NCBI RefSeq assembly: GCF_007748195.1
Contig: NZ_CP037920.1
Location: 3,629,946-3,693,945 of the forward strand
Length of the DNA stretch: 64,000 nucleotides
Direction of reading: 5' to 3'
Source: Gimesia aquarii
GTDB lineage: Bacteria > Planctomycetota > Planctomycetia > Planctomycetales > Planctomycetaceae
Positions 49,668 to 59,331 of the stretch are shown piece by piece (the first letter of the stretch is position 1; every line of letters starts with the position of its first letter). The notes below the pieces were generated by a model. It made no database searches. It was not told the origin of the DNA and was given only the letters and a program-made list of their open reading frames with translations. The position numbers were made by a program, and so were the translations under genes.

Positions 49668-51107
49668 ATGTTGGATGCGAATCGTCCTGTTTCAAGAAGG
49701 AATCTATTACGATCATCAGCTTGTGGCTTTGGCTCGCTGGCATTCTCAGGTCTGCTTTCTCAAACCCGCGCTAATACCCCTAGTGTTGCTCTTCAAAACC
49801 CCTTGGCACCACAAGAGCCGATGTTTACTCCTCGCGCCAAACGGATCATTTTCATCTTTATGCAGGGAGGGCCAAGTCACGTTGATACGTTTGACTATAA
49901 ACCACTGCTTGAAAAGAAAAACGGCGCTGAACTGGAATTTAAGAATTCACGCACGATTGCCAAAACTGGAACTTTTGGTAAAGAAAAGGTCATGCAGTCT
50001 CCCTGGAAGTTTCGGCAATACGGTGAATGTGGTCATTGGGTGTCGGACCTTTTTCCGGAGATTGGTCGACAAGTTGACGATTTGTGTTTCATTCACAGTA
50101 TGCATACTAATGGTGTCGCACATGGCCCCAGCACTTTGTTTCTGCACACAGGAACGACAAATCTAATCATGCCCTCGGTTGGTTCCTGGATCACCTATGG
50201 ATTGGGAACAGAAAACGAAAATATCCCTGGTTTCATTACAATTTCTCCCTCTTCAGCGAATGGGGGGCCACGAAATTACTCGAATGCGTTCCTTCCCTCA
50301 CATTTTCAGGGAACCACACTGGGAAGAGCAGGGCAACCAGCCAGGGAAGCACGCTTCAATAATATCAAAAATCAGCAATGGTCTCTCAATAAGCAGCGCC
50401 AACAACTTTCACTTCTACAGTCATTGAATCAGAGCCAGCTGCAAACACACAAAGAAGATGATGAATTGTCTGCTGTGATCAATTCCTACGAGCTTGCATT
50501 TCGCATGCAGCAACACGCACCCGGACTAACAGATCTTTCTGGTGAATCAAAAGCAACACTTGATATGTATGGAATTGATCAGAAAGAAACGGAAGACTTT
50601 GGACGTCAGTGTCTTTTAGCACGTCGCATGGCAGAGGCGGGAACTCGTTACATTCAGGTGAACTATGCAGACAATGGTAACAATCCACGTTGGGACCAGC
50701 ACAGCAAAATACAACGCCATGAAATTCATGCCAAAGCTACAGATAAACCAGTTGCTGGTCTGATTCAAGACTTGAAACAACGAGGTTTACTCGAAGATAC
50801 TTTAGTTTGGTGGGGTGGCGAATTTGGCAGGAATCCCTTTATGCAGGGAGCCGATGGCCGCGATCATAATCCGAAAGGTTTTACTCATTTTCTATGTGGT
50901 GCAGGTGTAAAATCTGGATTCTCATACGGAGCCACCGATGAGTTTGGTCATGAATCTATCGAAAATAAAGTCCATATGCATGATATGCATGCAACCTTGC
51001 TCCACCTGCTGGGGGTTGATCACGAACGTCTCACATATCGTCATGCTGGTCGCGATTTTCGCTTAACAGACGTTGAAGGGCATGTGAAAAAAGATCTGTT
51101 TTCGTGA
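49668..51107 (+). CDS. DUF1501 protein with Tat-like signal (second copy)
   Basis: A 479-residue DUF1501 family protein. The signal has SRRNLLRSSACG, a twin-arginine type. Family motifs: FMQGGPSHVDTFDYKP, GRQCLLARRMAEAGTRYIQV and WWGGEFGRNPFMQGADGRDH. GGAG lies six bases before the ATG. It is 39 bases after the PSD1 gene and is probably co-transcribed with it. Its gene ends 4 bases from the convergent aldolase gene. It is clearly diverged from the copy at 44611, with a longer N-terminal half. Confidence 0.92.
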   Translation: MLDANRPVSRRNLLRSSACGFGSLAFSGLLSQTRANTPSVALQNPLAPQEPMFTPRAKRIIFIFMQGGPSHVDTFDYKPLLEKKNGAELEFKNSRTIAKTGTFGKEKVMQSPWKFRQYGECGHWVSDLFPEIGRQVDDLCFIHSMHTNGVAHGPSTLFLHTGTTNLIMPSVGSWITYGLGTENENIPGFITISPSSANGGPRNYSNAFLPSHFQGTTLGRAGQPAREARFNNIKNQQWSLNKQRQQLSLLQSLNQSQLQTHKEDDELSAVINSYELAFRMQQHAPGLTDLSGESKATLDMYGIDQKETEDFGRQCLLARRMAEAGTRYIQVNYADNGNNPRWDQHSKIQRHEIHAKATDKPVAGLIQDLKQRGLLEDTLVWWGGEFGRNPFMQGADGRDHNPKGFTHFLCGAGVKSGFSYGATDEFGHESIENKVHMHDMHATLLHLLGVDHERLTYRHAGRDFRLTDVEGHVKKDLFS

Positions 51108-51111
51108 TTAT

Positions 51112-51936
51112 TTAAGACTGGCTCTTTAGTTCTTCTGCTTCCGAAATCAAACGATTGTCAAAAGTAAAACCAAGCGAAGCATATCGTTCTTGAATCCGTT
51201 CCATACCCTGTTTGACCATAATCAGATCACAGCCATGACAGATGAATTTTGCTCCCATATCAAATAACATCTGTGTGTGCTTTGGAGTGCTGCTGACTGT
51301 TCCCCACCACTTCCCAGTGTTTTTTGCGGCTTCTGAAACGCGGCGGTAGGCATCTGTGATCAAAGGGTGATCAAACTGATAAGGAATGCCGGCAATCACA
51401 CTCAAATCACCTGGTCCAAGCATCAACACATCGATGCCTGGCACATTCGCAATTGCTTCGGCTTGTTCGAGAGCATTGGGTGATTCCAGTTGTGCAATCA
51501 ATAGCGTGTGGTCGTTGGCCGTTTTTAAATATTCTGGCATCGGCATACAGCAATAAGGATTGTCACCATTAGCACCGTCTACTCCCCTTTCTCCTTCAGG
51601 AGCAAATTTTGCCCAACGAACTAATTCTAAAGCTTCTTCTGCCGATTCACACCGTGGGTACATGATTCCTTGTGCGCCTGCTTCAAGCAATCGGCCCATT
51701 CTCATAAATTCACCTTTAGCCGGGCGCGCGATGATGTCTGATGTGCCAACGCGTGCAGCGCGCATCAGTGATGCTGCTGTTTCTCCACTGGTAGAATGGT
51801 GTTCCACATCAAGCCAGATCCCGTCAAATCCCATCAGGCTGACAAGCTCATAAACACTCGGGTCAGTGAAGTGACAGCACGTGATTAGTACAGGCTCCCC
51901 GCGATTTAATTTCGCTTTTACTCGACTCAATCTCAT
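51112..51936 (-). CDS. HpcH/HpaI family aldolase
   Basis: A 274-residue metal-dependent class II aldolase of the HpcH/HpaI family, cleaving 2-keto-3-deoxy acids to pyruvate and an aldehyde. Motifs: GIWLDVEHHS, GAQGIMYPRCESAEEA, IAQLESPNALEQ (metal-ligand glutamate) and MLGPGDLSVIAGIP. AAGGAG lies upstream of the ATG. It sits just downstream of a GntR-type regulator on the same strand, with exported polysaccharide-acting proteins divergent, so it may cleave a keto-deoxy sugar acid from their products (inference). Confidence 0.92.
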   Translation of the reverse strand: MRLSRVKAKLNRGEPVLITCCHFTDPSVYELVSLMGFDGIWLDVEHHSTSGETAASLMRAARVGTSDIIARPAKGEFMRMGRLLEAGAQGIMYPRCESAEEALELVRWAKFAPEGERGVDGANGDNPYCCMPMPEYLKTANDHTLLIAQLESPNALEQAEAIANVPGIDVLMLGPGDLSVIAGIPYQFDHPLITDAYRRVSEAAKNTGKWWGTVSSTPKHTQMLFDMGAKFICHGCDLIMVKQGMERIQERYASLGFTFDNRLISEAEELKSQS

Positions 51937-51996
51937 CTGCCACTCGCTCCTTATCAGAATATTAAATTTGTAGATTATTGATGGTCGAATAAAATT

Positions 51997-52722
51997 TCAA
52001 TTCACTTTGGCTGTTTTCTCATCAAGCTGTGATTCACTTTCTGCCTCCGGCAAGTAGTGACGTAGTTGCATACGAATTAATGCGCGAGCACGTTCGATAT
52101 CGTGATCACGAATCGCTTCTGCGAGTTCGGTATGCTCCCAGGCAATACGCTCTGTACTGCTATCATCAAGAGAGTCACTGATTGCAATATTACCAAAGAA
52201 GTCTACCAGAACACGCTGCATTCCAGCGATGATTTTTGAGCCCGTCATTTCCAATAATAGTGAGTGAAAAGCGATGTCGAGTTCCTTGCCCTGATTCACT
52301 TGCGTTTTGGAATTGATGACTGTTTTCATCTGTTCAGCAATATTCATCAATTGGGTTATCTGGCTGGGACTTGCATTCTTTACTGCTAACTCAACCGCAC
52401 CTACTTCCAGAACATAGCGTAATCGTGAAAGTTCAGACACATCCTGCTTTGATTTTGCCAGAAATGGTAGGCTGGCTGAAAACAGCTTTACGGGATCAGG
52501 ACGCCGGATAATGAGTCCTTTCCGTTGACGACCTTCAAGTAAACCAATTGCACGCAGTTGTCCTACAGCTTCACGTGCAACAGCACGTGATACATCAAAT
52601 TGCTCTGCGACTTCAGCTTCAGTCATAAACAAGGAGCCATCTGGTAGTTCAGCTTGCTCAATATACTCTCGAATCCGTTCTGAAAGTTGATACGAAAGGT
52701 TTTTTCTTGGTTCTTCAGGCAT
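51997..52722 (-). CDS. GntR/FadR family transcriptional regulator
   Basis: A 241-residue regulator. The winged helix occupies about residues 8-75, with TEAEVAEQFDVSRAVAREAV and LLEGRQRKGLIIRRP. The C-terminal helical FCD domain, about 90-225, contains LRYVLEVGAVELAV and DIAFHSLLLEMTGS. It binds a small acid ligand, commonly a sugar acid or organic acid. It is divergent from the beta-helix gene and upstream of the aldolase, so it probably controls both. The intergenic 182 bases hold AGTATTTTAT at 52795 and 52848 and AGTATTGAAT at 52869, which may be binding sites, but this is weak. Confidence 0.9.
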   Translation of the reverse strand: MPEEPRKNLSYQLSERIREYIEQAELPDGSLFMTEAEVAEQFDVSRAVAREAVGQLRAIGLLEGRQRKGLIIRRPDPVKLFSASLPFLAKSKQDVSELSRLRYVLEVGAVELAVKNASPSQITQLMNIAEQMKTVINSKTQVNQGKELDIAFHSLLLEMTGSKIIAGMQRVLVDFFGNIAISDSLDDSSTERIAWEHTELAEAIRDHDIERARALIRMQLRHYLPEAESESQLDEKTAKVN

Positions 52723-52904
52723 AAATAAAACCTATTTATTAAGAATTTAATTAGCCCCAAATAATGAGTCCACTTAATAAATTGCTAAATATACAGTATT
52801 TTATAAGCAGAGAGGGTTTATGGTTGAAATGCGATTTTCATTATAATAGTATTTTATTGAAATTCAACAGTATTGAATTGGTTTTGACTCAAGGAGATCA
52901 AATA

Positions 52905-54392
52905 TTGCGATTTATTATCTTCGTGATCATTTTCAATATTCATTTGTCAGTTTCACATCTCTCGGCACGCGATATCCGAGTTGATCCAACATCTGGCGAT
53001 GATTCATCAACCTTTGGTCCGGTAAAGTCTATAAGTCGGGCGATTCGTATTGCGAAACCTGGCGACACGATTCACCTGCTTCCAATTGTCTACCGAGACT
53101 ACGCCGGTTTTTATGGTGTGCAGGGCGAACCTGGTAAGCCGATCACCCTTGATGGACATGGTGCAATACTAGAAGGCTCTGACCCACTTGATCCAAAGCA
53201 ATGGCAAGAAGTTCAGCCTGGATTGTTTCGTTGCAGCAACCTATTGCCCCATCTTAACAATGCTATTATTAGCCGGTGGTTTTTCCTCTGGAACGGCAAG
53301 ATGAATCATATGGGGCGTACTTCAAAAGGGCCCAGTGCACCTCTGAAAAAGCCTGAGGAACTAGAATCTGGAGAGTGGACTTTCATAGAAGATGTTAGCA
53401 GGAAACAATCTGAATCAAACAAAATATTCGGTGACTTCTATCTAAAGCTATCACCGGGAATGGAGCTTGCCAAAGCGAATATTTTTGTGCCCACTCGATC
53501 AGCTGGCGTACAATTTAGCAGCAACAAAGAAAATCATAATGCGCATTTAATCATTCGCAACCTGACAGCGACACATCCCTACAACGATGGATTTAACATT
53601 CACGGCCATTGTGAAGATGTATTATTTGAAAACATTCGTGCCATTGAGTGTGGTGATGATGGTATTAGCGCACACGAAACAGCCCAATATCGTGTCGACG
53701 GTTTCGTCTCGATTGGAAATTCAACTGGAATCTGTGATACAGGAGACAGTCAGACGAGTTACAATCGCGTTTTCATTCGTGATTGCCTTGGGTTCGATCT
53801 CTACTTCCTTGATACAGGGCGATATTCTTTGAGCAATGCCGTAGTGCTTTCATCGGCAGCGAGAACCCTGCATGTCACCGGACGTGAGAAAAAATATCGA
53901 CCATGTTCACTTAAGATTGATAATGTCTATATTCGCCGTATGACGGATGCGAATGAAGTTCGTGTCTCCAAGCACTCACGATTTGATGCACGCCGACTTA
54001 CGTTGCAGGGACTCAAGTTTCAAGCAACGGGTGGAGAAGTCAAACTACATAATTCGATGATTAAAAGTGAACCTAAAGCGAAACAGAAACCTCCGCGCTA
54101 TGACTACATTGCAGCCACCGAGTCACGGGGGCCTTTAGTATCAGAAGTGATCTTGTGGCGGGACGTGCGATGGATTGCAGATCACAATATTTATGATGTC
54201 AGCATGTTTCGCTTTGATAAAACAACTTACACGAAGAGTAATTTCAGTGAATTCCAAACGCTGACAGGTCAAGATACTCACTCACATTTCCAGATCTCTG
54301 CCGCAAACAATGAAAAAACAGGGGCTGATTTGAGAATGCTCGAGAAACTCGTAGTACCTGAAAATGACCAACCTCTGCTCCGGATCCCTTAG
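52905..54392 (+). CDS. Exported right-handed parallel beta-helix protein
   Basis: A 495-residue protein with a signal peptide (LRFIIFVIIFNIHLSVSHLS) and a beta-helix body. PTSGDDSSTFGPVKSISRAI and PGDTIHLLPIVYRDYAGFYG start it, and GHCEDVLFENIRAIECGDDG with NAVVLSSAARTLHVTGR are typical coils of pectate-lyase-like folds. The start was set at TTG 52905, eight bases after AAGGAG (52891-52896), giving a signal peptide; an extension to 52764 adds 47 residues with no clear role. Probably a polysaccharide-binding or cleaving protein; no catalytic residues identified. Confidence 0.8.
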   Translation: MRFIIFVIIFNIHLSVSHLSARDIRVDPTSGDDSSTFGPVKSISRAIRIAKPGDTIHLLPIVYRDYAGFYGVQGEPGKPITLDGHGAILEGSDPLDPKQWQEVQPGLFRCSNLLPHLNNAIISRWFFLWNGKMNHMGRTSKGPSAPLKKPEELESGEWTFIEDVSRKQSESNKIFGDFYLKLSPGMELAKANIFVPTRSAGVQFSSNKENHNAHLIIRNLTATHPYNDGFNIHGHCEDVLFENIRAIECGDDGISAHETAQYRVDGFVSIGNSTGICDTGDSQTSYNRVFIRDCLGFDLYFLDTGRYSLSNAVVLSSAARTLHVTGREKKYRPCSLKIDNVYIRRMTDANEVRVSKHSRFDARRLTLQGLKFQATGGEVKLHNSMIKSEPKAKQKPPRYDYIAATESRGPLVSEVILWRDVRWIADHNIYDVSMFRFDKTTYTKSNFSEFQTLTGQDTHSHFQISAANNEKTGADLRMLEKLVVPENDQPLLRIP

Positions 54393-54425
54393 AACTAAGA
54401 TGAAGATGAATCAGAAAGTTTTCAA

Positions 54426-56099
54426 ATGAACAGACTACAATTGCCGGTTGCATCTCTAGCTCCCACATGGGGAAAACATACACTCCTGCTAGTGTTATTC
54501 GTTTTTTCATTACAGTTCAGTCCGCAAACTGTCAGAGGAGAGGAGCAAAACGCACGCGACTTGAAACCACCAGTTCGTGTCTCAGTTTCAGGTGGTCCTG
54601 AGGTGGAAGAGGCTGTTTTTTTCTCTTTCGATGATCATGCGATTCCGTGGCGAGATAATTTGCAACTTACTCCTGTTGAAGCGAAGAAGCATCCTGCCAA
54701 TCCTGTTCTACGCCGTGGACCTGCTGGTACACCGGATCATGGTCATGCGATACTTTATGGAAGTGTACTCCAAATGGATGGAAAGTTTCGCATGTGGTAT
54801 CTGGGGATGTTCGAAACCAAGATCAAAGCAGGGCAGGCACCTGGGTGGTGGCGTCCCATGTGTTATGCCGAAAGTACGGATGGAGTCAATTGGATCAAAC
54901 CCAAATTAGGTCTCGTTGAATTCAATGGAAACAAGCAGAACAATATCTGCCTGGTGGAGTCTACGGTTCCTTCATTGTCTAAGGTGAATGACTTTCTAAC
55001 CGTAATGTACGACCCCAAAGACCCTGATCCAAATCGTCGTTATAAATGCGTTTATATCGCACATCCACCATTTGATGATGTTCGAGGTGGACGTAGTCGA
55101 ATTGGGCCTGATGAACGACGATGGGGGGCATTTATCAGTGCAACAAGTGCTGATGGGTTGAGTTGGAAAGTGATTGGAGACCGTCCCATGAACTCTGGCG
55201 GCGAACGTTTCGAAGTCTCAGGATTGTATCACTACAATGGATTTTATTACGCCACAGGACAGTTGATCTCTCCATGGACATGGAGAATGGATGGAAGTGA
55301 TATCGGGCGGGTCATGCTCACGTACCGTTCATCTGACTTTAAAAATTGGTCACGAGCGAAAGCAACTTCTTTTGCAAGGCCAGGGCAATTCACGGCCAAA
55401 CCAATCACTGGCCAACAAACACACATGGGAGCGGGGCTCTGGAATCGCGGTAATGCAATCATCGGGCTCTATGGCATGTGGCAGGATGCGGCAAAGAAAC
55501 CAAAAGATAACGAATATTGGAATGAAGGCGTCACCGTCGATTTGGGATTGATTGTGAGTAATGATGGAATTCATTTTCGCGAGCCAGTAGCAGATCACAA
55601 AGTAATCTCACGAGGCAAAAAAAATGAATGGGACAATACTGCACTACTACAGGGGCATGCTTTTGCGAATATCGGTGATAAAACAATGATGTGGTATTCA
55701 CATTGGGATACTGGTGGCAAACTACGAAATATGGAAATTGGCCTCGCAACACTTCGGCGCGATGGATTCGGCTATCTTTCTCGAAAGGTCTCTGATTCTG
55801 CTGCGTATTTTGCAACAGCGCCATTCAAAATTCGAGGTGATGCTAAACTTTTTGTGAATGTAGACGGTGTCTCTTCAACTGCGGCTCTCACCGTTGAATT
55901 GCTTGACGAACGCGCTAAGCCACTCGCTGGATTCTCTGGTAAAGATGCTGCTCAAATCAAAAAATCTGGCACACATCTCGAAGTGATCTGGCCAGGTTCG
56001 CATGACTGGTTACCTGCCAATAGGAACATCTCAGTCAAAGTGAGTTATCCAAAAGCAAATAGTGCCAAAGTATATGCTGTTTATGTTGGAAAGAATTAA
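54426..56099 (+). CDS. Exported five-bladed beta-propeller protein, glycosidase-like
   Basis: A 557-residue protein with signal peptide (TLLLVLFVFSLQFS...VRGEE). The body has repeated blades of the GH43/GH32-like propeller kind, for example FRMWYLGMFETKIKAGQAPG, CYAESTDGVNWIKPKLGL, VMYDPKDPDPNRRYKCVYIA and TMMWYSHWDTGGKLRNMEIG. The C-terminal 100 residues are beta-rich. It begins 33 bases after the beta-helix gene and ends 10 bases before the fusion gene, so all three are probably one operon. A glycoside-processing role is inferred from the fold; no active-site triad was assigned with confidence. Confidence 0.78.
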   Translation: MNRLQLPVASLAPTWGKHTLLLVLFVFSLQFSPQTVRGEEQNARDLKPPVRVSVSGGPEVEEAVFFSFDDHAIPWRDNLQLTPVEAKKHPANPVLRRGPAGTPDHGHAILYGSVLQMDGKFRMWYLGMFETKIKAGQAPGWWRPMCYAESTDGVNWIKPKLGLVEFNGNKQNNICLVESTVPSLSKVNDFLTVMYDPKDPDPNRRYKCVYIAHPPFDDVRGGRSRIGPDERRWGAFISATSADGLSWKVIGDRPMNSGGERFEVSGLYHYNGFYYATGQLISPWTWRMDGSDIGRVMLTYRSSDFKNWSRAKATSFARPGQFTAKPITGQQTHMGAGLWNRGNAIIGLYGMWQDAAKKPKDNEYWNEGVTVDLGLIVSNDGIHFREPVADHKVISRGKKNEWDNTALLQGHAFANIGDKTMMWYSHWDTGGKLRNMEIGLATLRRDGFGYLSRKVSDSAAYFATAPFKIRGDAKLFVNVDGVSSTAALTVELLDERAKPLAGFSGKDAAQIKKSGTHLEVIWPGSHDWLPANRNISVKVSYPKANSAKVYAVYVGKN

Positions 56100-56108
56100 G
56101 GCAAGACT

Positions 56109-58487
56109 ATGAACGCATCCGTGAGTCAAGCTGCTAATGAAATCAATCCATATGTCTGGGCAACAATCAATGATGAAGATCTCAAACTGTTCGATCAACA
56201 GTTAAAGAGTTTTGTTCCACCAAATTCATTTGATGCACATGCACATCTTTGGCGTACTGCCGACCTAGGAACACCGACTCCACCACTGGCGGCGGCAGGG
56301 CCTTCTGAAGTTACTCGGGCAGTATATGATGAAAGACTTTCACTCTGGATGCCGGAACGGTGTCCAACAGGGGGGCTGTTTTTTCCATTTCCCACACGTA
56401 CATTGAATGTTGAAGCAGCAAACCAGTTTTTGGCAGACCAGGTGAAAGAGTCACCAGATTCGCGTGGTCTGATGATTGTCACACCACGTCAAAAGCCAGA
56501 AGCAGTTGAGCAACAAGTCGTTAACGATGGTTTTGTTGGATTCAAAGTATATCACTTATTTGCCGAACGAGAAGACACGCTATTTGCACCGACGGAAGAG
56601 TTCCTCCCAGAATGGGCCTGGGAACTGGCGCATCGGTATGAGCTGGCGATCATGTTGCATATGGTGCTGCCACGAGCATTGGCAGAGCCCGCAAACCAAA
56701 CATACATTCGTCAGCATTGCGAGCGATACCCTGGTGCGAAATTGATCCTTGCCCACGCAGCTCGTGGCTTTTGTGGTCGCCATACAGTCGAAGGCATCTC
56801 TTCATTACGAGGATTGGAAAACGTTTTTTTTGATACTTCTGCTGTATGTGAACCAGAGGCATTCGAGGCCATTCTGAAAGTTTTTGGTCCCACCCGACTC
56901 TTTTTTGGTGCCGACTTTTGTGTTACGGAAATGCGCAGCCGTTGTATCAACCTGGGAGATGGTTTTTTATGGCTCGATGAGATTCGACCAGATTTCAGCC
57001 ACTCTCGATTTGCAAAACCAACACTTCTCGGGATCGAGTCACTACTGGCACTGAAACAGGCATGCGAAAATCAGCATCTGACCGATGGGGATGTGGAAGA
57101 AGTCTTCTGCCTGGGAGCCAGACGACTGCTCAAGTTACCGCTGACTCAAAGCCCGCCAGATGTACAAGCTGTCTATCGAGAAGCAAAAGAGATCTTCCCT
57201 GGTGGTACGCAATTACTAAGTAAACGACCAGAAATGTTTGCGCCAGATCAGTGGCCCGCCTACTATCGTGAAGCCAGAGGCTGTGAAATCATTGATATCG
57301 AAGGACGCCATTTCATCGATATGAGCCTTGGTGGAATTCTTGCCTGTATTCTTGGCTACAGTGATCCAGATGTGAATTCAGCTGTGATTCGTCGTGTTAC
57401 TCTTGGATCAATGGCGACTTTACAAACAGCTGACGAACTAGAACTCGCAAAACTACTGCTCAAAATTCATCCCTGGGCAAAAAATGCGAGGTTTACTCGC
57501 GCGGGAGGGGAATCAATGGTTGTTGCGGTTCGTATCGCACGCGCATTTACCGGACGCGATAAGGTCGCAATTTGCGGCTATCATGGTTGGCATGATTGGT
57601 ATCTCGCCGCAAATTTACCTGTAAATGAAAATGGCCAAAAACAACAAATCGATCATTTAACCGGTCACCTTTTACCGGGCCTCGAACCACGTGGCGTTCC
57701 CACCAATTTAGCAGGAACAGCATTGACGTTCCATTATAACAAACTTGATGAGCTCGACGAAATCATTGCGAAACACGGTCATGAATTGGCTGCGGTAGTA
57801 ATGGAACCAACTCGAAAAACAGATCCCGATCCAAATTTTCTTGAAGGTGTCCGCGAGCGCTGTGATCGCCTTGATACACCATTAATCTTCGATGAGATTT
57901 CAAGTGGTTGGCGACTCTGTCTTGGAGGCGCACATCGTAATTATGGTATTGAACCTGATCTAGCAGTCTTTGCTAAGGCACTCGGTAATGGTTTTCCCAT
58001 CGGGGCGATTATCGGAACACAAGCAGTCATGCAAGCTGCTCAGGAATCTTTTATCTCCAGTACATTCTGGACAGAAGGTGTGGGACCCGCCGCAGCAGTA
58101 GCATGCGTAAAGAAACAAATGGATTTTGATATTCCTGCTCATCTGGCGCATATTGGATCTCTCGCCATTGAAGGCTGGGAAAAACTTGGATATAAGCACA
58201 AAGTACCTGTTAATACAGGAGGTCATCCAGCGATGGCGGTACTGACATTCGATCATCCAGAAGCAGCAGCACTGACTACACTAATGACTGCTCGCATGCT
58301 GAATCATGGCTTCCTTGCCGGTGGTGCTTTTAACGCAAGCCTTGCGCACGAGCCACGACATGTCGAAGCTTATCTTGCCGCTTTGGATGAAGTATTTGAA
58401 GAACTTGCCACTGCAATCCAAGACGGAGAGATTCGAAAACGGATTGGTGGCCCAGTAAAACACACCGGATTTGCGAGATTGACTTAA
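56109..58487 (+). CDS. Fusion of amidohydrolase and class III aminotransferase
   Basis: A 792-residue cytoplasmic protein of two enzymes in one chain. Residues about 38-350 are a TIM-barrel amidohydrolase (Amidohydrolase_2 type): FDAHAHLW (H44, H46), GFKVYHLF, ILAHAARGF and FFGADFCV. Residues about 355-792 are a pyridoxal-phosphate class III aminotransferase like glutamate-1-semialdehyde aminomutase: EIFPGGTQLLSKRP, GYHGWHDWYLA, IFDEISSGWR and FAKALGNGFPIGA with the cofactor lysine at K623. AAGG lies upstream. It ends the three-gene set. The fusion suggests channelling of an intermediate between deamination or ring opening and amino transfer (inference). Confidence 0.9.
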   Translation: MNASVSQAANEINPYVWATINDEDLKLFDQQLKSFVPPNSFDAHAHLWRTADLGTPTPPLAAAGPSEVTRAVYDERLSLWMPERCPTGGLFFPFPTRTLNVEAANQFLADQVKESPDSRGLMIVTPRQKPEAVEQQVVNDGFVGFKVYHLFAEREDTLFAPTEEFLPEWAWELAHRYELAIMLHMVLPRALAEPANQTYIRQHCERYPGAKLILAHAARGFCGRHTVEGISSLRGLENVFFDTSAVCEPEAFEAILKVFGPTRLFFGADFCVTEMRSRCINLGDGFLWLDEIRPDFSHSRFAKPTLLGIESLLALKQACENQHLTDGDVEEVFCLGARRLLKLPLTQSPPDVQAVYREAKEIFPGGTQLLSKRPEMFAPDQWPAYYREARGCEIIDIEGRHFIDMSLGGILACILGYSDPDVNSAVIRRVTLGSMATLQTADELELAKLLLKIHPWAKNARFTRAGGESMVVAVRIARAFTGRDKVAICGYHGWHDWYLAANLPVNENGQKQQIDHLTGHLLPGLEPRGVPTNLAGTALTFHYNKLDELDEIIAKHGHELAAVVMEPTRKTDPDPNFLEGVRERCDRLDTPLIFDEISSGWRLCLGGAHRNYGIEPDLAVFAKALGNGFPIGAIIGTQAVMQAAQESFISSTFWTEGVGPAAAVACVKKQMDFDIPAHLAHIGSLAIEGWEKLGYKHKVPVNTGGHPAMAVLTFDHPEAAALTTLMTARMLNHGFLAGGAFNASLAHEPRHVEAYLAALDEVFEELATAIQDGEIRKRIGGPVKHTGFARLT

Positions 58488-58512
58488 TTGATCGAGTTTC
58501 TCAATCGATCAA
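58488..58512 (+). terminator. Probable terminator hairpin after the fusion gene
   Basis: TTGATCGA (58488-58495) and TCGATCAA (58505-58512) form a perfect 8-base stem directly after the TAA stop. A short T-rich stretch follows further on, so termination is likely but not certain. Confidence 0.5.
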
Positions 58513-58645
58513 ACATTCGTTTTGAATCACTGGAAGATGTAATTGGTTCCATTGGCTTGTGGCATCTAAATAAAAACACCACTGAATTCATAATCCAGTA
58601 GCGTTTGTTAGTCGGTACTAATGGAATCAGAATCTGTCTTTACGG

Positions 58646-58846
58646 TTACTCAGCAACGCGAACTGATGTAGCGCAGGGACCTTTACGGCCTTCACCAACT
58701 TCGTATTCGACCATTTGACCTTCTTGAAGTTCTTCAAAAGTTAACCCTTGTATTTCAGAATGGTGGAAAAACAAGTCGCCTTGTTCTCCTTCAATGAAGC
58801 CAAAACCGCGATCTGAAACTAACCTCTTGATTTTACCTTGTGGCAT
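58646..58846 (-). CDS. Cold-shock domain protein
   Basis: A 66-residue single-domain nucleic-acid-binding protein. RNP1 is seen as DRGFGFIEGE and RNP2 as DLFFHHSEI; the family start is MPQGKIKRLVS. The ATG at 58846 is preceded by GGAG; the longer frame to 58915 adds 23 residues without family similarity and was rejected. Such proteins bind single-stranded RNA or DNA and relieve structure at low temperature. No neighbour is co-directional within 150 bases. Confidence 0.95.
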   Translation of the reverse strand: MPQGKIKRLVSDRGFGFIEGEQGDLFFHHSEIQGLTFEELQEGQMVEYEVGEGRKGPCATSVRVAE

Positions 58847-59331
58847 TTCTGCGCTCCAACATAAAAACCTATGACATACGGTCATGCTTAAAGTATAGCA
58901 AACCCGTAGTCCCAAAAAACAAAAAGCAGATAGAGCAACAAAAAACTGAAGCGAAAACTTACGTAGAAGCCCTGCTACGCAGAATGAAGCGGGAAGAGAA
59001 AAATGACTCAGAGTCAGTTATACCTACACCTTGTCTCTGCTCGTCACGAACTGCCATGACCACTGCATTATACTAGGTACTGGCTAAGTGTAAAGGCGAC
59101 AAGCCTATTTTAAAGCGTTTCTTAACCTGCTCTCAAGCCATTGCTAACCACAAAAAAGAGGTATTGAGAGGTCGTAGACTTGGAAACCACTTTTACCAGA
59201 ATGAAACTGCCGCTCCAAATAACACCATGAGCTTCTACCGAAAATTATAGCGAGCTACTTTCCTTTTGAAAGAAATATTAAAATTTAACGACAGACAAGG
59301 GCTTGAACTGCACATAGAAAGTTCCGTCGAT
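58847..59331. other. Gene-free region
   Basis: About 485 bases between two leftward genes. A 78-residue rightward frame covering 58840-59076 overlaps the cold-shock start and shows no family features; it was rejected. The right part is AT-rich. Apart from the cold-shock promoter candidate nothing was identified. Confidence 0.45.
58892..58900 (-). promoter_or_regulatory. Extended -10 promoter candidate for the cold-shock gene
   Basis: Read on the minus strand, TGCTATACT is an extended -10 element (TG, one base, TATACT), giving a leader of about 40 bases to the start at 58846. A -35 candidate TTGTTT lies 19 bases further upstream, a little far. Inference only. Confidence 0.4.

Noticed and set aside
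52842..52847. TATAAT before the beta-helix gene as a -10 element
   Set aside because: No -35 at a proper distance (TTGAAA is only 12 bases away), and the surroundings are AT-rich, so it was not called.
58840..59076. 78-residue plus-strand frame
   Set aside because: Overlaps the start of the cold-shock gene on the other strand; no family similarity.
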